A DNA stretch of 64,000 nucleotides, from positions 434,001 through 498,000 of the forward strand of contig NZ_CP051167.1 in the NCBI RefSeq assembly GCF_012295525.1. The letters are read 5' to 3'. Under the pieces are notes generated by a model that saw only the letters and a program-made list of their open reading frames with translations, was not told where the DNA came from and did not search any database. Origin of the DNA: Oxynema aestuarii AP17. GTDB lineage: Bacteria; Cyanobacteriota; Cyanobacteriia; Cyanobacteriales; Laspinemataceae. The position numbers and the translations under genes are program-made. Below, piece by piece: positions 10,215 to 19,870 of the stretch (its first letter is position 1; every line of letters starts with the position of its first letter).

Positions 10215-12632
10215 ATGAACTTTCCTCTCCGATTACTCCTCAGTGCGATCGCCTGTCTCCTGTGGACTGCATCGCCCCCACGCGCTCAAATTATTCCCGA
10301 TCGCAGTTTGCCGGAAAACTCCACCGTCACGGAAACTGACGGCGTTCGCGTCATTACAGGCGGCACGCGATCGGGCGATTTACTCTTCCACAGTTTTGAA
10401 GAATTTTCCCTCCCGACGGGAGGCGAAGCCTTTTTCAACCAAGGGCCGGATATTGCTACAATCTTGACCCGAGTCACCGGAACGGATCGATCGCAAATCG
10501 ACGGTTTAATTCGCGCCAATGGCGGCGCAGACTTGTTTCTGCTCAACCCTAACGGGATTCGCTTCGGGCCGAATGCGCGCCTCGATCTCGGCGGTTCCTT
10601 TGTCGCCACCAGCGCCGATCGCCTCGTGTGGGACAACGGCAGTTTCTACAGCGCCAGCGAAGCAAACGCGCCCCCATTACTGACGGTCGGCGTACCGACG
10701 GGGATCCAATTCGGCAGGGAACCCGGCCCGATTGATGCCGCCGGATTCGGTCACGACCTGGCGGTTCAAACGCGCCCGGTGCCGACAGTTCGCGGCGATC
10801 GCCCCGCCAATTTAGGCGTCGAACCCGGTGCGACCCTCGCCCTGATCGGCGGTTCCGTGAACCTGTCCGGCGCCATTCTCGAAGCGGACAACGGCGCGAT
10901 CGCCTTGGGGGCGGTCGGTCGTCACGATCGCCCCGTTCGCGTCGGTCTGGCCCGGACAGATTCCGGTTTCAGCTTCGATTACAGCGCGATCGACAACTTC
11001 GACGCAATTACCCTGCAATCGCGCGCTTTGGTCGGCGTCACGGGAGATCGTCCCGGGGCGATCGACGTGCGAGGGCGCTTGCTGACCTTAGAAGGCGGTT
11101 CCGCGATCTTTTCCCAAAACCAAGGCGGCGAAACGGCGCCACCGTTGCAAATCGCCAGTCGCGACGGCGTAATCCTACGCGGAACCAGTAGTGACGGTAT
11201 TCGCAGCAGCCTCAAAAGCGAAACGATCGCCTCGGGAGAAGGGGCTGCGATCGTCATTACGGGAGCGCGAGTCCGTCTGGAACGACAAGGAGACGTGCGA
11301 TCGAATAGTTTCGACAGTGGAAAAGGCGGCGACATCCGCATCGACGCCACTCAGTCGATTTTTGTCGGATCCGATACCCGGACCAGTACGGTGATGACCG
11401 CCCAAACCTTCGGATCGGGCAGTGGTGGCAATCTCGACTTAGCCGCCGGAACCTTAACCGTCGCCAATTCCGGACAAGTCTCCTCGATTACCTTCGGTAC
11501 GGGTCGCGGCGGTAACGTACAGGTGCGAACCCGCGAAGCGGTCAATATTGACGAGGGGATTTTATCCGCCTCTACCTTTGCGACCGGACCGGGGGGCAAT
11601 TTGGCGATCGCCACCGGACGACTCTCCGTTTTAAAAGGGGGACGGGTGAGTGCGACTAATGTAGCGTTTGGAAATGCAGGCAGTTTGACGGTGGAGGCGT
11701 CCGAATTTATCGAAGTACGCGGCGAGACTCCGGCGTTGTTTAATACCAGTCAAATCGATGCCTCGTCTAATGTTCTCGATCCGTTCTTGCGCGAACTGTT
11801 TCGCCTTCCCGATCGCGTTTCCGGGAATGCAGGGGATTTGCAAATAACGACCCCCATGTTGAGGGTGAGCGATCGCGGTTCGATCAGCGTCAAAAACGAC
11901 GGCGACGGTAATGCGGGGACCCTGACCCTCAATGTGGAGCGGGTGATGCTGGAAAATCAAGGAAAAATTACCGGATCGACCCAATCCGGGGAAGGCGGCG
12001 ACCTGCAAGTGTATATTGGCGATCTCCTGACCTTGCGCGATCGCAGTCAAATTACGACGGAAGCGGGAGGGACCGGGAACGGCGGTAATTTGACCCTCAA
12101 CAGCGATTTACTTGTGGCTGAGGGCAATAGCGACATCGTCGCCAATGCCTTTGAAGGGGCCGGGGGCCAGATCGCGATCGAGGCGCGCGGGATTTTCGGG
12201 ATCGAATTTCGTCCGAGACTGACCTCGGAAAGCGATATCACGGCGAGTTCTCAGTTTGGGATTTCGGGTACGGTGGCGATCGATTCTCCGGAAGTCGATG
12301 CGAGTCGCGGGACGTTGGAATTGCCGACTCCGTTGATGGCGGGGAGTTTGCAACTCAATTACGGTTGCGTGACCCATGGGGAGAATTCGTTTGCGGTTGT
12401 CGGACGCGGCGGCTTGCCGAACGCTCCCACGGAGGCAATCTTGCCGCAAGTTTTTTGGCAAGACTTGCAAGATTTCGGAACCGACGAGGGCGCGATCGCC
12501 CCATCCCCCCAGTCGCAAGTCTTATTGAAAGCCCCCCGAGAAGCCACGCACTGGGTCAAGCGCGGCGATCGCCTGGAGTTGGTGGCCCCTCGAACTGCAC
12601 CGGGCTTTGTTAAGGTGCCAACTTGTTTTTAA
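10215..12632 (+). CDS. TPS-domain (filamentous haemagglutinin N-terminal) secreted protein
   Basis: An 805-aa exoprotein of the two-partner secretion type. It has a signal peptide (FPLRLLLSAIACLLWTA), then the TPS domain (about 25-160) with the hallmark LFHSFEEFSLPTGGEAFFNQ and the NPNGI motif (FLLNPNGIRFGPNARLDLGG). The rest is a beta-helix-like body rich in Gly-Gly-Asn/Asp turns (GSGGNLDLAAG, GRGGNVQVR, GPGGNLAIATG). Such proteins normally cross the outer membrane through a TpsB/FhaC pore; no tpsB is in this window. A near-C-terminal Cys pair (YGCV...VPTCF) is present. It is divergent from the TPR-CHAT gene. Confidence 0.9.
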   Translation: MNFPLRLLLSAIACLLWTASPPRAQIIPDRSLPENSTVTETDGVRVITGGTRSGDLLFHSFEEFSLPTGGEAFFNQGPDIATILTRVTGTDRSQIDGLIRANGGADLFLLNPNGIRFGPNARLDLGGSFVATSADRLVWDNGSFYSASEANAPPLLTVGVPTGIQFGREPGPIDAAGFGHDLAVQTRPVPTVRGDRPANLGVEPGATLALIGGSVNLSGAILEADNGAIALGAVGRHDRPVRVGLARTDSGFSFDYSAIDNFDAITLQSRALVGVTGDRPGAIDVRGRLLTLEGGSAIFSQNQGGETAPPLQIASRDGVILRGTSSDGIRSSLKSETIASGEGAAIVITGARVRLERQGDVRSNSFDSGKGGDIRIDATQSIFVGSDTRTSTVMTAQTFGSGSGGNLDLAAGTLTVANSGQVSSITFGTGRGGNVQVRTREAVNIDEGILSASTFATGPGGNLAIATGRLSVLKGGRVSATNVAFGNAGSLTVEASEFIEVRGETPALFNTSQIDASSNVLDPFLRELFRLPDRVSGNAGDLQITTPMLRVSDRGSISVKNDGDGNAGTLTLNVERVMLENQGKITGSTQSGEGGDLQVYIGDLLTLRDRSQITTEAGGTGNGGNLTLNSDLLVAEGNSDIVANAFEGAGGQIAIEARGIFGIEFRPRLTSESDITASSQFGISGTVAIDSPEVDASRGTLELPTPLMAGSLQLNYGCVTHGENSFAVVGRGGLPNAPTEAILPQVFWQDLQDFGTDEGAIAPSPQSQVLLKAPREATHWVKRGDRLELVAPRTAPGFVKVPTCF

Positions 12633-12711
12633 TCGATCGAACCCTTTGGCAAATATCGCGATCGCGCTTTTAGAAAATATTCCCGATTTCTAATTCCCGA
12701 TTCCCGACTCC

Positions 12712-14604
12712 CTACTCCCCATTTCCGCCTTCTGCCACCACCATTTTCGGCAATCGCATCGTAAACGTAGAACCGACATTCGCTTCACTTTCGACGATAA
12801 TTTCACCGCCCATCAGTTCGCAAAAACGCTGGCTGATCGCCAATCCCAAACCCGTTCCGCCATATTTGCGAGTCGTGGAGTTATCCGCTTGAGTAAAGGC
12901 TTCAAAAATATGTTCTTGTTGCTCTAAAGTCATGCCAATTCCCGTATCGCTGACACTAAAGAACAGCAAAGTCTCGCCTGGGTTTGCTTCGGCAGGGTTC
13001 GGTGGGCTGTCTTGACGCACGTTGACCACGATCGAGCCTTTTTCGGTGAAATTAGCCGCATTACTGAGTAAATTGAGTAAGATTTGTTTGACTTTGGTGC
13101 GATCGGCGTACATCGAGTCCAAATCGCGGGCGAGGTGAATGGAAAGGGTGTTATTTTTTTTCTGAACTAAAGGCTCGACAGTCGTTCTAACTTCGGCGAT
13201 CAGGGTGGCAATATCGAAGTTTTCCAGATACAGGGTCATCTGTCCGGCTTCGAGTTTGGAAATATCGAGAACGTCGCTGATGATCGAGAGTAAATGTAAT
13301 CCCGCTTGTCTGATTTTTTGTAAGTCCGGGAGTAAGTCCTCGTAGCCTAAATCTTCGACTTCTTCGCGCAAGAGGTCGCTGTAACCGAGAATGGCATTGA
13401 GGGGGGTTCGTAGTTCGTGGCTCATGTTGGCTAAAAAGACGCTTTTAGCGTGGTTGGCGGCTTCGGCGGCTTCTTTGGCTTGTTCTAGCTCGAATTGAGC
13501 GAGTTTGCCTTCGGTGACATCGCGCACGATCGCCAACACTTCGTTTTCGCCACTGACGACGAAGCGCGCCTCAAAATGGCGGCGTTTGTTGTTAATAAAC
13601 CATTCGTACTCGAAAACTTGAATTTCGCGGGTTTGTAGGGTGCGCTCGACGTATTTTAGATAGAGTTTGGCGAGTTGGGCGGGTAAAACGTCGGAAACGG
13701 TTTTACGTAACAGTTCTCCGGCAGGTCGTAGGATCGTATCGCCGCGACCGCCTTTAAAATCGACGAAGGTACCGTCGTGGCTGAACTCGAACATTAAGTC
13801 GGGAATGGCGTTGAGGAGGGCGATATTTTTGGCTTCGCTTTGGTGCAACGCTTCGGCCCTTTGGGCCATACTTTCGATCAGGTCGCGCAATTCTTCCGCC
13901 ATGCGGTTGAAGGAATTGGCGAGGACGCCGAGTTCGTCGCGACTGTTGACGGTAATGTGACGGGTGAGGTCGCCTTCGGCAAATTCTTCGGTGGCGGCGG
14001 TGATTTCTTGCAACGGTCCGATAATCGATCGCCCGAGGAGGACGGCGATCGCGGCGCCGACGCTAGCGGCGATCGCGGCGACGAGTAACCCTTGATTGCG
14101 AACGGTCACCATTTTGAGCTGAAGCGGTTCCGTAGACAAGCCAATGCTGACGGCGCCGATCGGCTGACCGTCGGCGAGAACGGCTTTTCCGGCGATCAGG
14201 CGATCGGCGTACCATTCGTAAACGACTTGGTCGCTGTCGATCAGTTTTTCGCCGAAGGGATCTACTTGGGGATCGGATAGGAGTAATTGGTTTTCGTAAA
14301 TATCGGCGATCGCCCGTCCGTCTTGTCGATAAATCCGTCCCGACACTAACAGTCCGTCTTCTCCGAGGCGATCGGCGATCTTGGCGATCGCTTGACTGTC
14401 GAGGGGATTGAGAACGTCGGAAGTAGCCAGATCCAATGCTTCGACCCAAATCGCCGCTTGTTGTTGCAATTCTTGGCGAAAAGAGAGTTGTTGGCGGCGC
14501 AGGGATAGCCAGGTGACGCTACCGACAGCAACAATGACCACACTCGTCATCGCTAGGGTCAATTTGGTGGCAAGGGAGCCTTGTCTCCAGCTAAATATGC
14601 CCAT
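12712..14604 (-). CDS. Sensor histidine kinase (Cache-like sensor, HAMP, PAS, HisKA, HATPase)
   Basis: A membrane-bound sensor kinase. From the ATG at 14604 it has 630 aa. Order: transmembrane helix (about 12-32), an extracytoplasmic sensor of about 140 residues, a second helix, HAMP ([14 protein letters not shown]), a short coiled coil, one PAS domain, HisKA with phospho-acceptor His396 ([16 protein letters not shown]), and an HATPase with DTGIGM and [10 protein letters not shown]. There is no receiver domain, so its partner lies elsewhere. The start at 14604 is preferred because AAGAAGAAG precedes it; a longer frame runs to 14721. The kinase core is closely similar to that of the 31831-33633 gene, so they are paralogues. 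Confidence 0.9.
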   Translation of the reverse strand: MGIFSWRQGSLATKLTLAMTSVVIVAVGSVTWLSLRRQQLSFRQELQQQAAIWVEALDLATSDVLNPLDSQAIAKIADRLGEDGLLVSGRIYRQDGRAIADIYENQLLLSDPQVDPFGEKLIDSDQVVYEWYADRLIAGKAVLADGQPIGAVSIGLSTEPLQLKMVTVRNQGLLVAAIAASVGAAIAVLLGRSIIGPLQEITAATEEFAEGDLTRHITVNSRDELGVLANSFNRMAEELRDLIESMAQRAEALHQSEAKNIALLNAIPDLMFEFSHDGTFVDFKGGRGDTILRPAGELLRKTVSDVLPAQLAKLYLKYVERTLQTREIQVFEYEWFINNKRRHFEARFVVSGENEVLAIVRDVTEGKLAQFELEQAKEAAEAANHAKSVFLANMSHELRTPLNAILGYSDLLREEVEDLGYEDLLPDLQKIRQAGLHLLSIISDVLDISKLEAGQMTLYLENFDIATLIAEVRTTVEPLVQKKNNTLSIHLARDLDSMYADRTKVKQILLNLLSNAANFTEKGSIVVNVRQDSPPNPAEANPGETLLFFSVSDTGIGMTLEQQEHIFEAFTQADNSTTRKYGGTGLGLAISQRFCELMGGEIIVESEANVGSTFTMRLPKMVVAEGGNGE

Positions 14605-14931
14605 GAATCGCTTCTTCTTTACCTGCTTTACAAGTGGTTCGATCGCCGGAAGTGGCGGACGCAACAAACGGGAAACCGCTATCGTGCTGTATGGGCGCAC
14701 CAACAGTTCGGTCAATTCCATTCCATTCTAGGCGGTCGATCTCGGTGGGTCATCAAGGCTGCAGATCGAATCGATCGATCCGACGATCGCTTTAGCGTCG
14801 CTTTGTCCGTAGTGTACCTTAGCGTTACCCCTGTAGATCCTCGATCGCTCGAGTCTCAATCCTTTTTGAAATCGTACTTTTCTCAAAACGCCCACCCGAT
14901 CTTAACCGACCCTGTGGAGGGGCGATCGCCA
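14605..14931. other. Gene-free spacer upstream of the histidine kinase
   Basis: About 330 bp between the kinase start and the terminator of the next minus-strand gene. I see the kinase ribosome site and some HIP1-like GATCG clusters, but no coding frame, RNA gene or clear repeat. The kinase promoter should lie here. Confidence 0.5.
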
Positions 14932-14972
14932 TAAAAAAACGCCGTGGATCGGGCAAAGTTCCATCGGCGTTT
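14932..14972 (-). terminator. Rho-independent terminator
   Basis: On the minus strand AACGCCG pairs with CGGCGTT (14938-14944 with 14965-14971) and is followed by at least six T residues. It ends the transcript of the small secreted protein at 14994-15389. Confidence 0.8.
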
Positions 14973-14993
14973 TCCCTATCTTGCAGTTAAAAT

Positions 14994-15389
14994 TTACTCG
15001 AATTCAGAAGTACGACCGCTCATGTCCGGTTCGCGATCGGGCAAAATTTCAATATTCCCCGGTTCTAACTGTTGCAATTGTCGGTTACGAAATTGAGCAG
15101 CCGCATCGTCAATATTTTGCTCCGTTCCCAAGCGAAATTCATCCATCGATCGCCCGCCGCCGAGTTTGGCCCGGTGAATCAACTCGAACATATCCACCCG
15201 GGTATCCGCCTCCCCACTGGTTCCTTCAAACGGATCCCGTCCGTCTTCGAGTTCTAAGGAGTTACTTTGCACGGGTTCGACATCCGCCTCCGGTTCGGCG
15301 ATCGCCTGTTGTCCCATCCCTACAGAAATTGCGGCGATCGCCGCCAGGGTTGACAAAGCCAAAGGGGAAAATCTACGAACAAAGATCAT
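14994..15389 (-). CDS. Small secreted hypothetical protein
   Basis: A 131-aa protein with a clear signal peptide (FSPLALSTLAAIAAISVGMG, cleavage likely after AIA near residue 31). The acidic mature part of about 100 residues contains a DPFEGTSGEAD segment and a predicted helix with LGTEQNIDDAAAQFRNRQLQ. No catalytic motif or Cys is visible. It is probably periplasmic or lumenal. It ends at a strong terminator. I do not recognise a named family, though similar short exported proteins are common in cyanobacteria. Confidence 0.7.
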   Translation of the reverse strand: MIFVRRFSPLALSTLAAIAAISVGMGQQAIAEPEADVEPVQSNSLELEDGRDPFEGTSGEADTRVDMFELIHRAKLGGGRSMDEFRLGTEQNIDDAAAQFRNRQLQQLEPGNIEILPDREPDMSGRTSEFE

Positions 15390-15466
15390 CGGTTGGTTCC
15401 TCTTGCGATTTGCGATAAACGTCTGCGGTTGCCAAGAACAACGCTATATGCTAAGGACGATTCTAC

Positions 15467-16309
15467 TCAAGCAAAGGTTCTTCTGAGAAGGGGCTGAATG
15501 CTGGCGAGCAATACCGTCGCGAACGCCGCCAACACGAGCAAGGCACCCCCAAAACTGACATCCCCCCAGGGCGCGTGCATGACCACACTGCCCAAATTCC
15601 AATCGGGATGCAAGTACAAATATCGAATCGGCTCGATCGCGTAACTCAACGGATTGAGCGTTGCCACAACCTGCAACCATTTTGGCATAAAAGATAAGGG
15701 AGCTAGCGCCGTACTTGCAAACAATAACGGCAAATTCGTCACGAAAATCACCGCGATCAATTCCACGTGACCCGGTAGCGCAAACGCCAGCCCCAAACTC
15801 AATCCGGTTACCCCGAGAACGAGTAAGAAAATAATCACGGCGATCGCCGCTAATCCCAGTCCTCCCGGCAATCCAGCCCCCATCAGCGCCCCGGCGGTCA
15901 AAATAATTCCCGTTTGCAGAAAACTGAGAACGACAATGTAAACCGCCGACGCTACCACGATCGAAAAGCGCGTCGATAAGGGGGCGACTAAAAATCGATT
16001 GAGAAAGCCGAATTCGCGATCGAACATCACGGGTAACCCGGCGTTGAGCGCCCCGGCAAATGCCGTAAATACGATCACCCCAGCCCCTAAAAATTGCAGG
16101 TAATTTAAACTTTCTCCAAATAACCCTTTCGGTGCATTTTGAAACAACGCCCCGAACAAAATTAACCACATCAACGGTTGAATAATTCCAGCAATTAATG
16201 TGGAAGGACGGCGCTGTAATTGGACAAATAACCGTTTCGTCAATGCCGTCGTTTCTTGCAAGAATTCGGCGATCGCATTTCCAGTTTCTGGCACGGGCTG
16301 AGTCGTCAT
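15467..16309 (-). CDS. ABC-2 type transporter permease
   Basis: Membrane subunit of an ABC exporter of the DrrB/ABC-2 family, about 280 aa with six transmembrane helices. The family segment IIQPLMWLILFGALFQ lies near the N-terminus and GLSLGLAFALPGHVELIAVI in the middle. A tail NPLSYAIEPIRYLYLHPDW is typical of cyanobacterial members. The start at 16309 (MTTQPVPETGN) has AAAGGGAAAAG just upstream; the frame is open to an ATG at 16387. The ATPase gene is immediately upstream on the same strand, so the two form one transporter. The substrate is unknown; homologues export drugs or lipids. Confidence 0.88.
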   Translation of the reverse strand: MTTQPVPETGNAIAEFLQETTALTKRLFVQLQRRPSTLIAGIIQPLMWLILFGALFQNAPKGLFGESLNYLQFLGAGVIVFTAFAGALNAGLPVMFDREFGFLNRFLVAPLSTRFSIVVASAVYIVVLSFLQTGIILTAGALMGAGLPGGLGLAAIAVIIFLLVLGVTGLSLGLAFALPGHVELIAVIFVTNLPLLFASTALAPLSFMPKWLQVVATLNPLSYAIEPIRYLYLHPDWNLGSVVMHAPWGDVSFGGALLVLAAFATVLLASIQPLLRRTFA

Positions 16310-16419
16310 TTTCTTTTCCCTTTCTGGAGAATCGATAGTTTGGCTCATCTTAATTTTAATAAATCGGTTGACGCGGGGAGTGACCATGGGGAAATGAGAA
16401 CAGGGAACACAGGAGTCAG

Positions 16420-16516
16420 ATATCAGATCTGAAATTCTAAATTCAACAATCTAAACTCTAAACTCCCCATTCCCTCAATCTAAAATCTAAACTTTTAACT
16501 CTCAACTCTCAACTCC
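16420..16516. repeat. Short tandem repeats (STRR-like) between the two ABC genes
   Basis: The spacer between the ATPase and permease genes is made of degenerate 7-bp units such as CTAAACT, CTCAACT and AATCTAA. This is the pattern of cyanobacterial short tandemly repeated repetitive sequences. Similar tracts occur at 19758-19800, 34520-34545 and 57080-57115. Confidence 0.7.
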
Positions 16517-16519
16517 CTT

Positions 16520-17539
16520 TTAACGCATATTCTGTTTGCGTTCCTGTTTCGGATCCCGGGTTCCGGCGGTGGCTAATTCCGCATCGAGTAAAGTTTGACC
16601 CGTGGCGGCTAAATAAACATCGTCGAGACTGGGGCGCGATTGAGCGATTCCAAACGTCGGCAATCCCGCATCGCGTAAGGCTTGTTGGATCGAGATCAGT
16701 GCGTCGCTTTGCGGTTCGACCACCAGATTTAACGAGTTCCCTTGGGCGTGGTTGATAATCACTTCGCGCACGAAAGGTAAGGGTTCGAGTAAAGATTTGA
16801 CTTTTTCGGCTTCGTCGAGGGGGGAAAACTCGCGAACGCGCAAGGTGACCCGATCGCCCCCGACCCGATCTTTGAGTTGGGATGGGGTTCCCGTATCGAT
16901 GACGACGCCGCGATCGATAATGGCGACGCGATCGGCTAAAGCGTCGATTTCTTCTAAATAATGACTGGTAATTAACACCGTCGTCCCGCGATCGCGCAAT
17001 TGCCGCAAAAAGGCCCAGACTGCCATCCGGCTTTCAATATCTAATCCCACGGTGGGTTCGTCGAGCACTAACACGTCCGGTTCGTGCAGCAATCCCGCCG
17101 CCAAATCCAAGCGCTTGCGCAATCCGCCGGAATATTTCCCGGTTTGACGGTCGGCCCATTCTTCTAAACCGAGCAAACTCAACATCGTTTTGATGCGATC
17201 GCCGATCGCCGCCCGGGGAATATGGTAAAGCGCCGCTTGCAATTCGAGCAGTTCTCGACCCGTCAGCACTTTATCGAGGGCGACTTCCTGCGCTACGTAA
17301 CCCAAACGCTGCCGCGCCGCCTTCGGATTGGCGACCACGTCGATTCCCGAGACTTGCAACTGTCCCGCATCCGGCGAGGTCAAAGTACACAAACACCGGA
17401 TCGTGGTCGTTTTTCCGGCACCGTTGGGGCCGAGCAATCCGAAAATTTCCCCGGGTTCGATGGTAAAAGAGATATCTTTAACCGCTTCGATATCGCGGTA
17501 GCGTTTCTGCAAGTTTTCGACAATAACGGCAGGTGCCAT
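16520..17539 (-). CDS. ABC transporter ATP-binding protein (DrrA-like)
   Basis: Cytosolic ATPase of the exporter whose permease follows. It is 339 aa, with Walker A GPNGAGKTTT (about 36-45), Q-loop region YVAQE, the ABC signature YSGGLRKRLDLAAGL, Walker B VLVLDEPTVGLD and the switch His in LITSHYLEEID. The C-terminal 110 residues form the extension typical of daunorubicin-resistance type ATPases. The ATG at 17539 is preceded by AGAGAA. Substrate not deducible. Confidence 0.92.
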   Translation of the reverse strand: MAPAVIVENLQKRYRDIEAVKDISFTIEPGEIFGLLGPNGAGKTTTIRCLCTLTSPDAGQLQVSGIDVVANPKAARQRLGYVAQEVALDKVLTGRELLELQAALYHIPRAAIGDRIKTMLSLLGLEEWADRQTGKYSGGLRKRLDLAAGLLHEPDVLVLDEPTVGLDIESRMAVWAFLRQLRDRGTTVLITSHYLEEIDALADRVAIIDRGVVIDTGTPSQLKDRVGGDRVTLRVREFSPLDEAEKVKSLLEPLPFVREVIINHAQGNSLNLVVEPQSDALISIQQALRDAGLPTFGIAQSRPSLDDVYLAATGQTLLDAELATAGTRDPKQERKQNMR

Positions 17540-17627
17540 AGGTTCTCTGTTAAGGTTCTTGATACAAAACTACATATTCGTTAAATATTATTTTAAGGCG
17601 ATCGGGTTTTGCTGGCGGGCGATCGCG

Positions 17628-19337
17628 TCACGAGGGTTTGCGTTCGAGTGAATTCTGCTCGAGTGCAACCGAGGGAGTTTGACGATCCACCTCCGAGATC
17701 GGGCCGAGGGGAAGGGTGACGATAAAGCGGGTACCGACCCCGACTTCACTTTCGACGGCGATCGTGCCGTAATGGGACTCGACGCAGCGTTTGACCATGC
17801 TCAATCCCAATCCGGTACCGGGGATATTGCCGACATTGGTAGCGCGATAGAACGGGTCGAAGAGGCGATCGCACTCTTCCGGAGGGATCCCGATACCGCG
17901 ATCGCTCAAATAAAAAATCGCCCGCTCGTCTTCACAGGCGACGTGAAACTCGACGAGCATTCCTTTTGGCGAATACTTGCAAGCATTGGCGAGTAAATTT
18001 GTAAAAATGTAGCGCAGTAATTTTTCATCCATACAGACTTCATCGCGATCTCCTTCAATTTCAAACGAAATCGGATTGCGTCCCCCGTCGCTCAAATGCT
18101 GCTGTTCGATCAAATCCTGACAAACTTCGTCTAAAGCGAGCGGTTTGGGATTAAACTCCAGTTTGGCTTCATCGGACCCGCCAATCACGAGCAAATCCTC
18201 AATTAACTGATTCATATATTGCGCCGTGCGCCGAATACGCAGTAAATAACTGCGTTTTTTCTCCTCCGTCGCCCGATGACCGAAGGTTTCTAATAACTGC
18301 GTCGAATATAAAATGGTCGTCAGGGGATTGCGAAACTCGTGGGTGACCATCGAGGTAAAGCGGGATTTGAGTTCGCCGAGTTCTTGCTCTTGAATCGCGA
18401 TTTTGTGCAGTTCGGCTTCGAGACGGCGACGCTCGCTCCGTTCGCCTTCTAACTGCTCGCCGAGCTGTTGCATGGTTTCGTAAATCGTCTGGGGGTCGAA
18501 CCCTTGCAGCAACTGGCTTTGAGTGAGGACGCCGAGCAGTTCGCCGCGATCGCCCGTGACGGTTACATGGCGGATGCGGTGCTGTTGCATCCGTTCGTGA
18601 GCGCACCATAAGGACTCCTCGGGACGGATCCCGATTAAAGGGGCGCTCATCACTCGGTCGGCCCGGGTAGAGCGTAAATCCCATTGGAGGTGTTGTAGGC
18701 GGAGGATATCCCGTTCGGTCACGATCCCGACGGGGAGCGGTCGCGCCGGGCGATCGAGCTGTTCGAGCCGATCGCAGATGACGACGCATTCCGTGGGGCG
18801 ATCGGCCATGACCCGCGTCAGCTCCAGGATCGAGGCGTTCGGCGGCGCGGTGGAGGGGGTTTCGGCGATCGCTTGCGCCACGGATCGCACGTTAAATAGA
18901 TAGCACGGTTGCAAAATTTGGCGAATCGTTTCGAGGGCGATCGCTCCGAGAACGGTGTCGTCATCTTCAACGACCGGGAGATACTGAATCGCGCGATCGC
19001 GCATCAGCGCCAACACGCCGAACAGATCCCCCAACTGCGATCGGCGGACCGTCTCCACCGGAGCGCCCATTACTTGCGCTAAAGTCGTCCGTTGAAAATC
19101 GAGTCCTTTGGCACTCCAGCGCACCACATCTCGCTCGGTAAACATCCCCACCCGCTTCGACTCGGCGATCGCGATCGCGCACCCCCCCAGTGCCGATCCC
19201 CGTTCCGACCCTTCCGGGAACTCCAGCATCAGTCCGATAACATCGAGCAGGAGCATGTCCGGGGTCGCGAGGGGCAAAGCGGCAATGGCATCATCTAAAG
19301 CTGGACTGTCAGCAGGCACAGTACGATCTAGGGGCAT
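17628..19337 (-). CDS. CBS-domain sensor histidine kinase
   Basis: A soluble 569-aa kinase with four CBS motifs in two pairs (about 18-150 and 155-285), a coiled coil (about 285-325), HisKA with His333 in VTHEFRNPLTTILYST, and HATPase (N-box LLANACKYS, DRGIGIPPEE, GTGLGLSMV). CBS pairs usually bind adenine nucleotides, so this kinase may read energy charge or a nucleotide second messenger. No membrane segment is present. The repeated GIVTERDI and GVLTQSQLL motifs confirm the CBS assignment. No response regulator is adjacent. The ligand is inference from the domain family. Confidence 0.9.
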   Translation of the reverse strand: MPLDRTVPADSPALDDAIAALPLATPDMLLLDVIGLMLEFPEGSERGSALGGCAIAIAESKRVGMFTERDVVRWSAKGLDFQRTTLAQVMGAPVETVRRSQLGDLFGVLALMRDRAIQYLPVVEDDDTVLGAIALETIRQILQPCYLFNVRSVAQAIAETPSTAPPNASILELTRVMADRPTECVVICDRLEQLDRPARPLPVGIVTERDILRLQHLQWDLRSTRADRVMSAPLIGIRPEESLWCAHERMQQHRIRHVTVTGDRGELLGVLTQSQLLQGFDPQTIYETMQQLGEQLEGERSERRRLEAELHKIAIQEQELGELKSRFTSMVTHEFRNPLTTILYSTQLLETFGHRATEEKKRSYLLRIRRTAQYMNQLIEDLLVIGGSDEAKLEFNPKPLALDEVCQDLIEQQHLSDGGRNPISFEIEGDRDEVCMDEKLLRYIFTNLLANACKYSPKGMLVEFHVACEDERAIFYLSDRGIGIPPEECDRLFDPFYRATNVGNIPGTGLGLSMVKRCVESHYGTIAVESEVGVGTRFIVTLPLGPISEVDRQTPSVALEQNSLERKPS

Positions 19338-19516
19338 GGAACTTCAAGCACAGAGAGTATGGAGAACTCGGTTAAGCGCGCGTCAATTCGAGCGCACGAG
19401 GGTCATGGCAACCCGCATTTGTCTTTTTTAAGATAAATGGAAACTTGGCGATCGAACCGTTTATTTTTCACAAAATTCGTGCGGAAATAGCCGCAAATCT
19501 CCCCCAGATCTTACGA

Positions 19517-19756
19517 TTACCAAGTCGGATCGACATACAAACTAATTGTGATTTCCGATTTTCCCGGGGGAACCCCGGAAATACACGCGCAAATCATTTC
19601 GCCGTCATCGACTTCGACTTCACAGGCATGACAAGACCCCATCAAACATCCGGTGGGGATCGAAATGCCCGCGCGATCGGCCACTTCTAATAACGGTTCT
19701 CCCACTTGAGCTTCAACGGTAATATCATCCGGGATAAATCGAATTTTGACACTCAC
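19517..19756 (-). CDS. 2Fe-2S ferredoxin-like protein
   Basis: A 79-aa plant-type [2Fe-2S] ferredoxin fold protein and electron carrier. The cluster ligands are C37-x4-C42-x2-C45, with the fourth ligand C56 or C58 in MICACISG. It is shorter than photosynthetic PetF (about 97 aa), lacks the acidic C-terminal helix and ends DPTW. Photosynthetic ferredoxins have a longer gap before the fourth Cys, so this is probably a specialised carrier. It lies between the CBS kinase and cobQ on the same strand. The redox partner is not evident. Confidence 0.82.
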   Translation of the reverse strand: MSVKIRFIPDDITVEAQVGEPLLEVADRAGISIPTGCLMGSCHACEVEVDDGEMICACISGVPPGKSEITISLYVDPTW

Positions 19757-19757
19757 G

Positions 19758-19800
19758 ATGGATTTTAGATTTTAGATTTTAGGTTTTAGATTTTAGATTG
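19758..19800. repeat. TTTTAGA short tandem repeat
   Basis: Five or six tandem copies of a 7-bp unit near TTTTAGA lie immediately upstream of the ferredoxin gene. It belongs to the same STRR-like class as the tract at 16420-16516. Confidence 0.7.
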
Positions 19801-19870
19801 AGGGAGTGAGGATTTTAGAGTTTAGGTGGCGGACCGATCCTCTCCTCCCAATTGTCTCTTGCTTTTCAAC

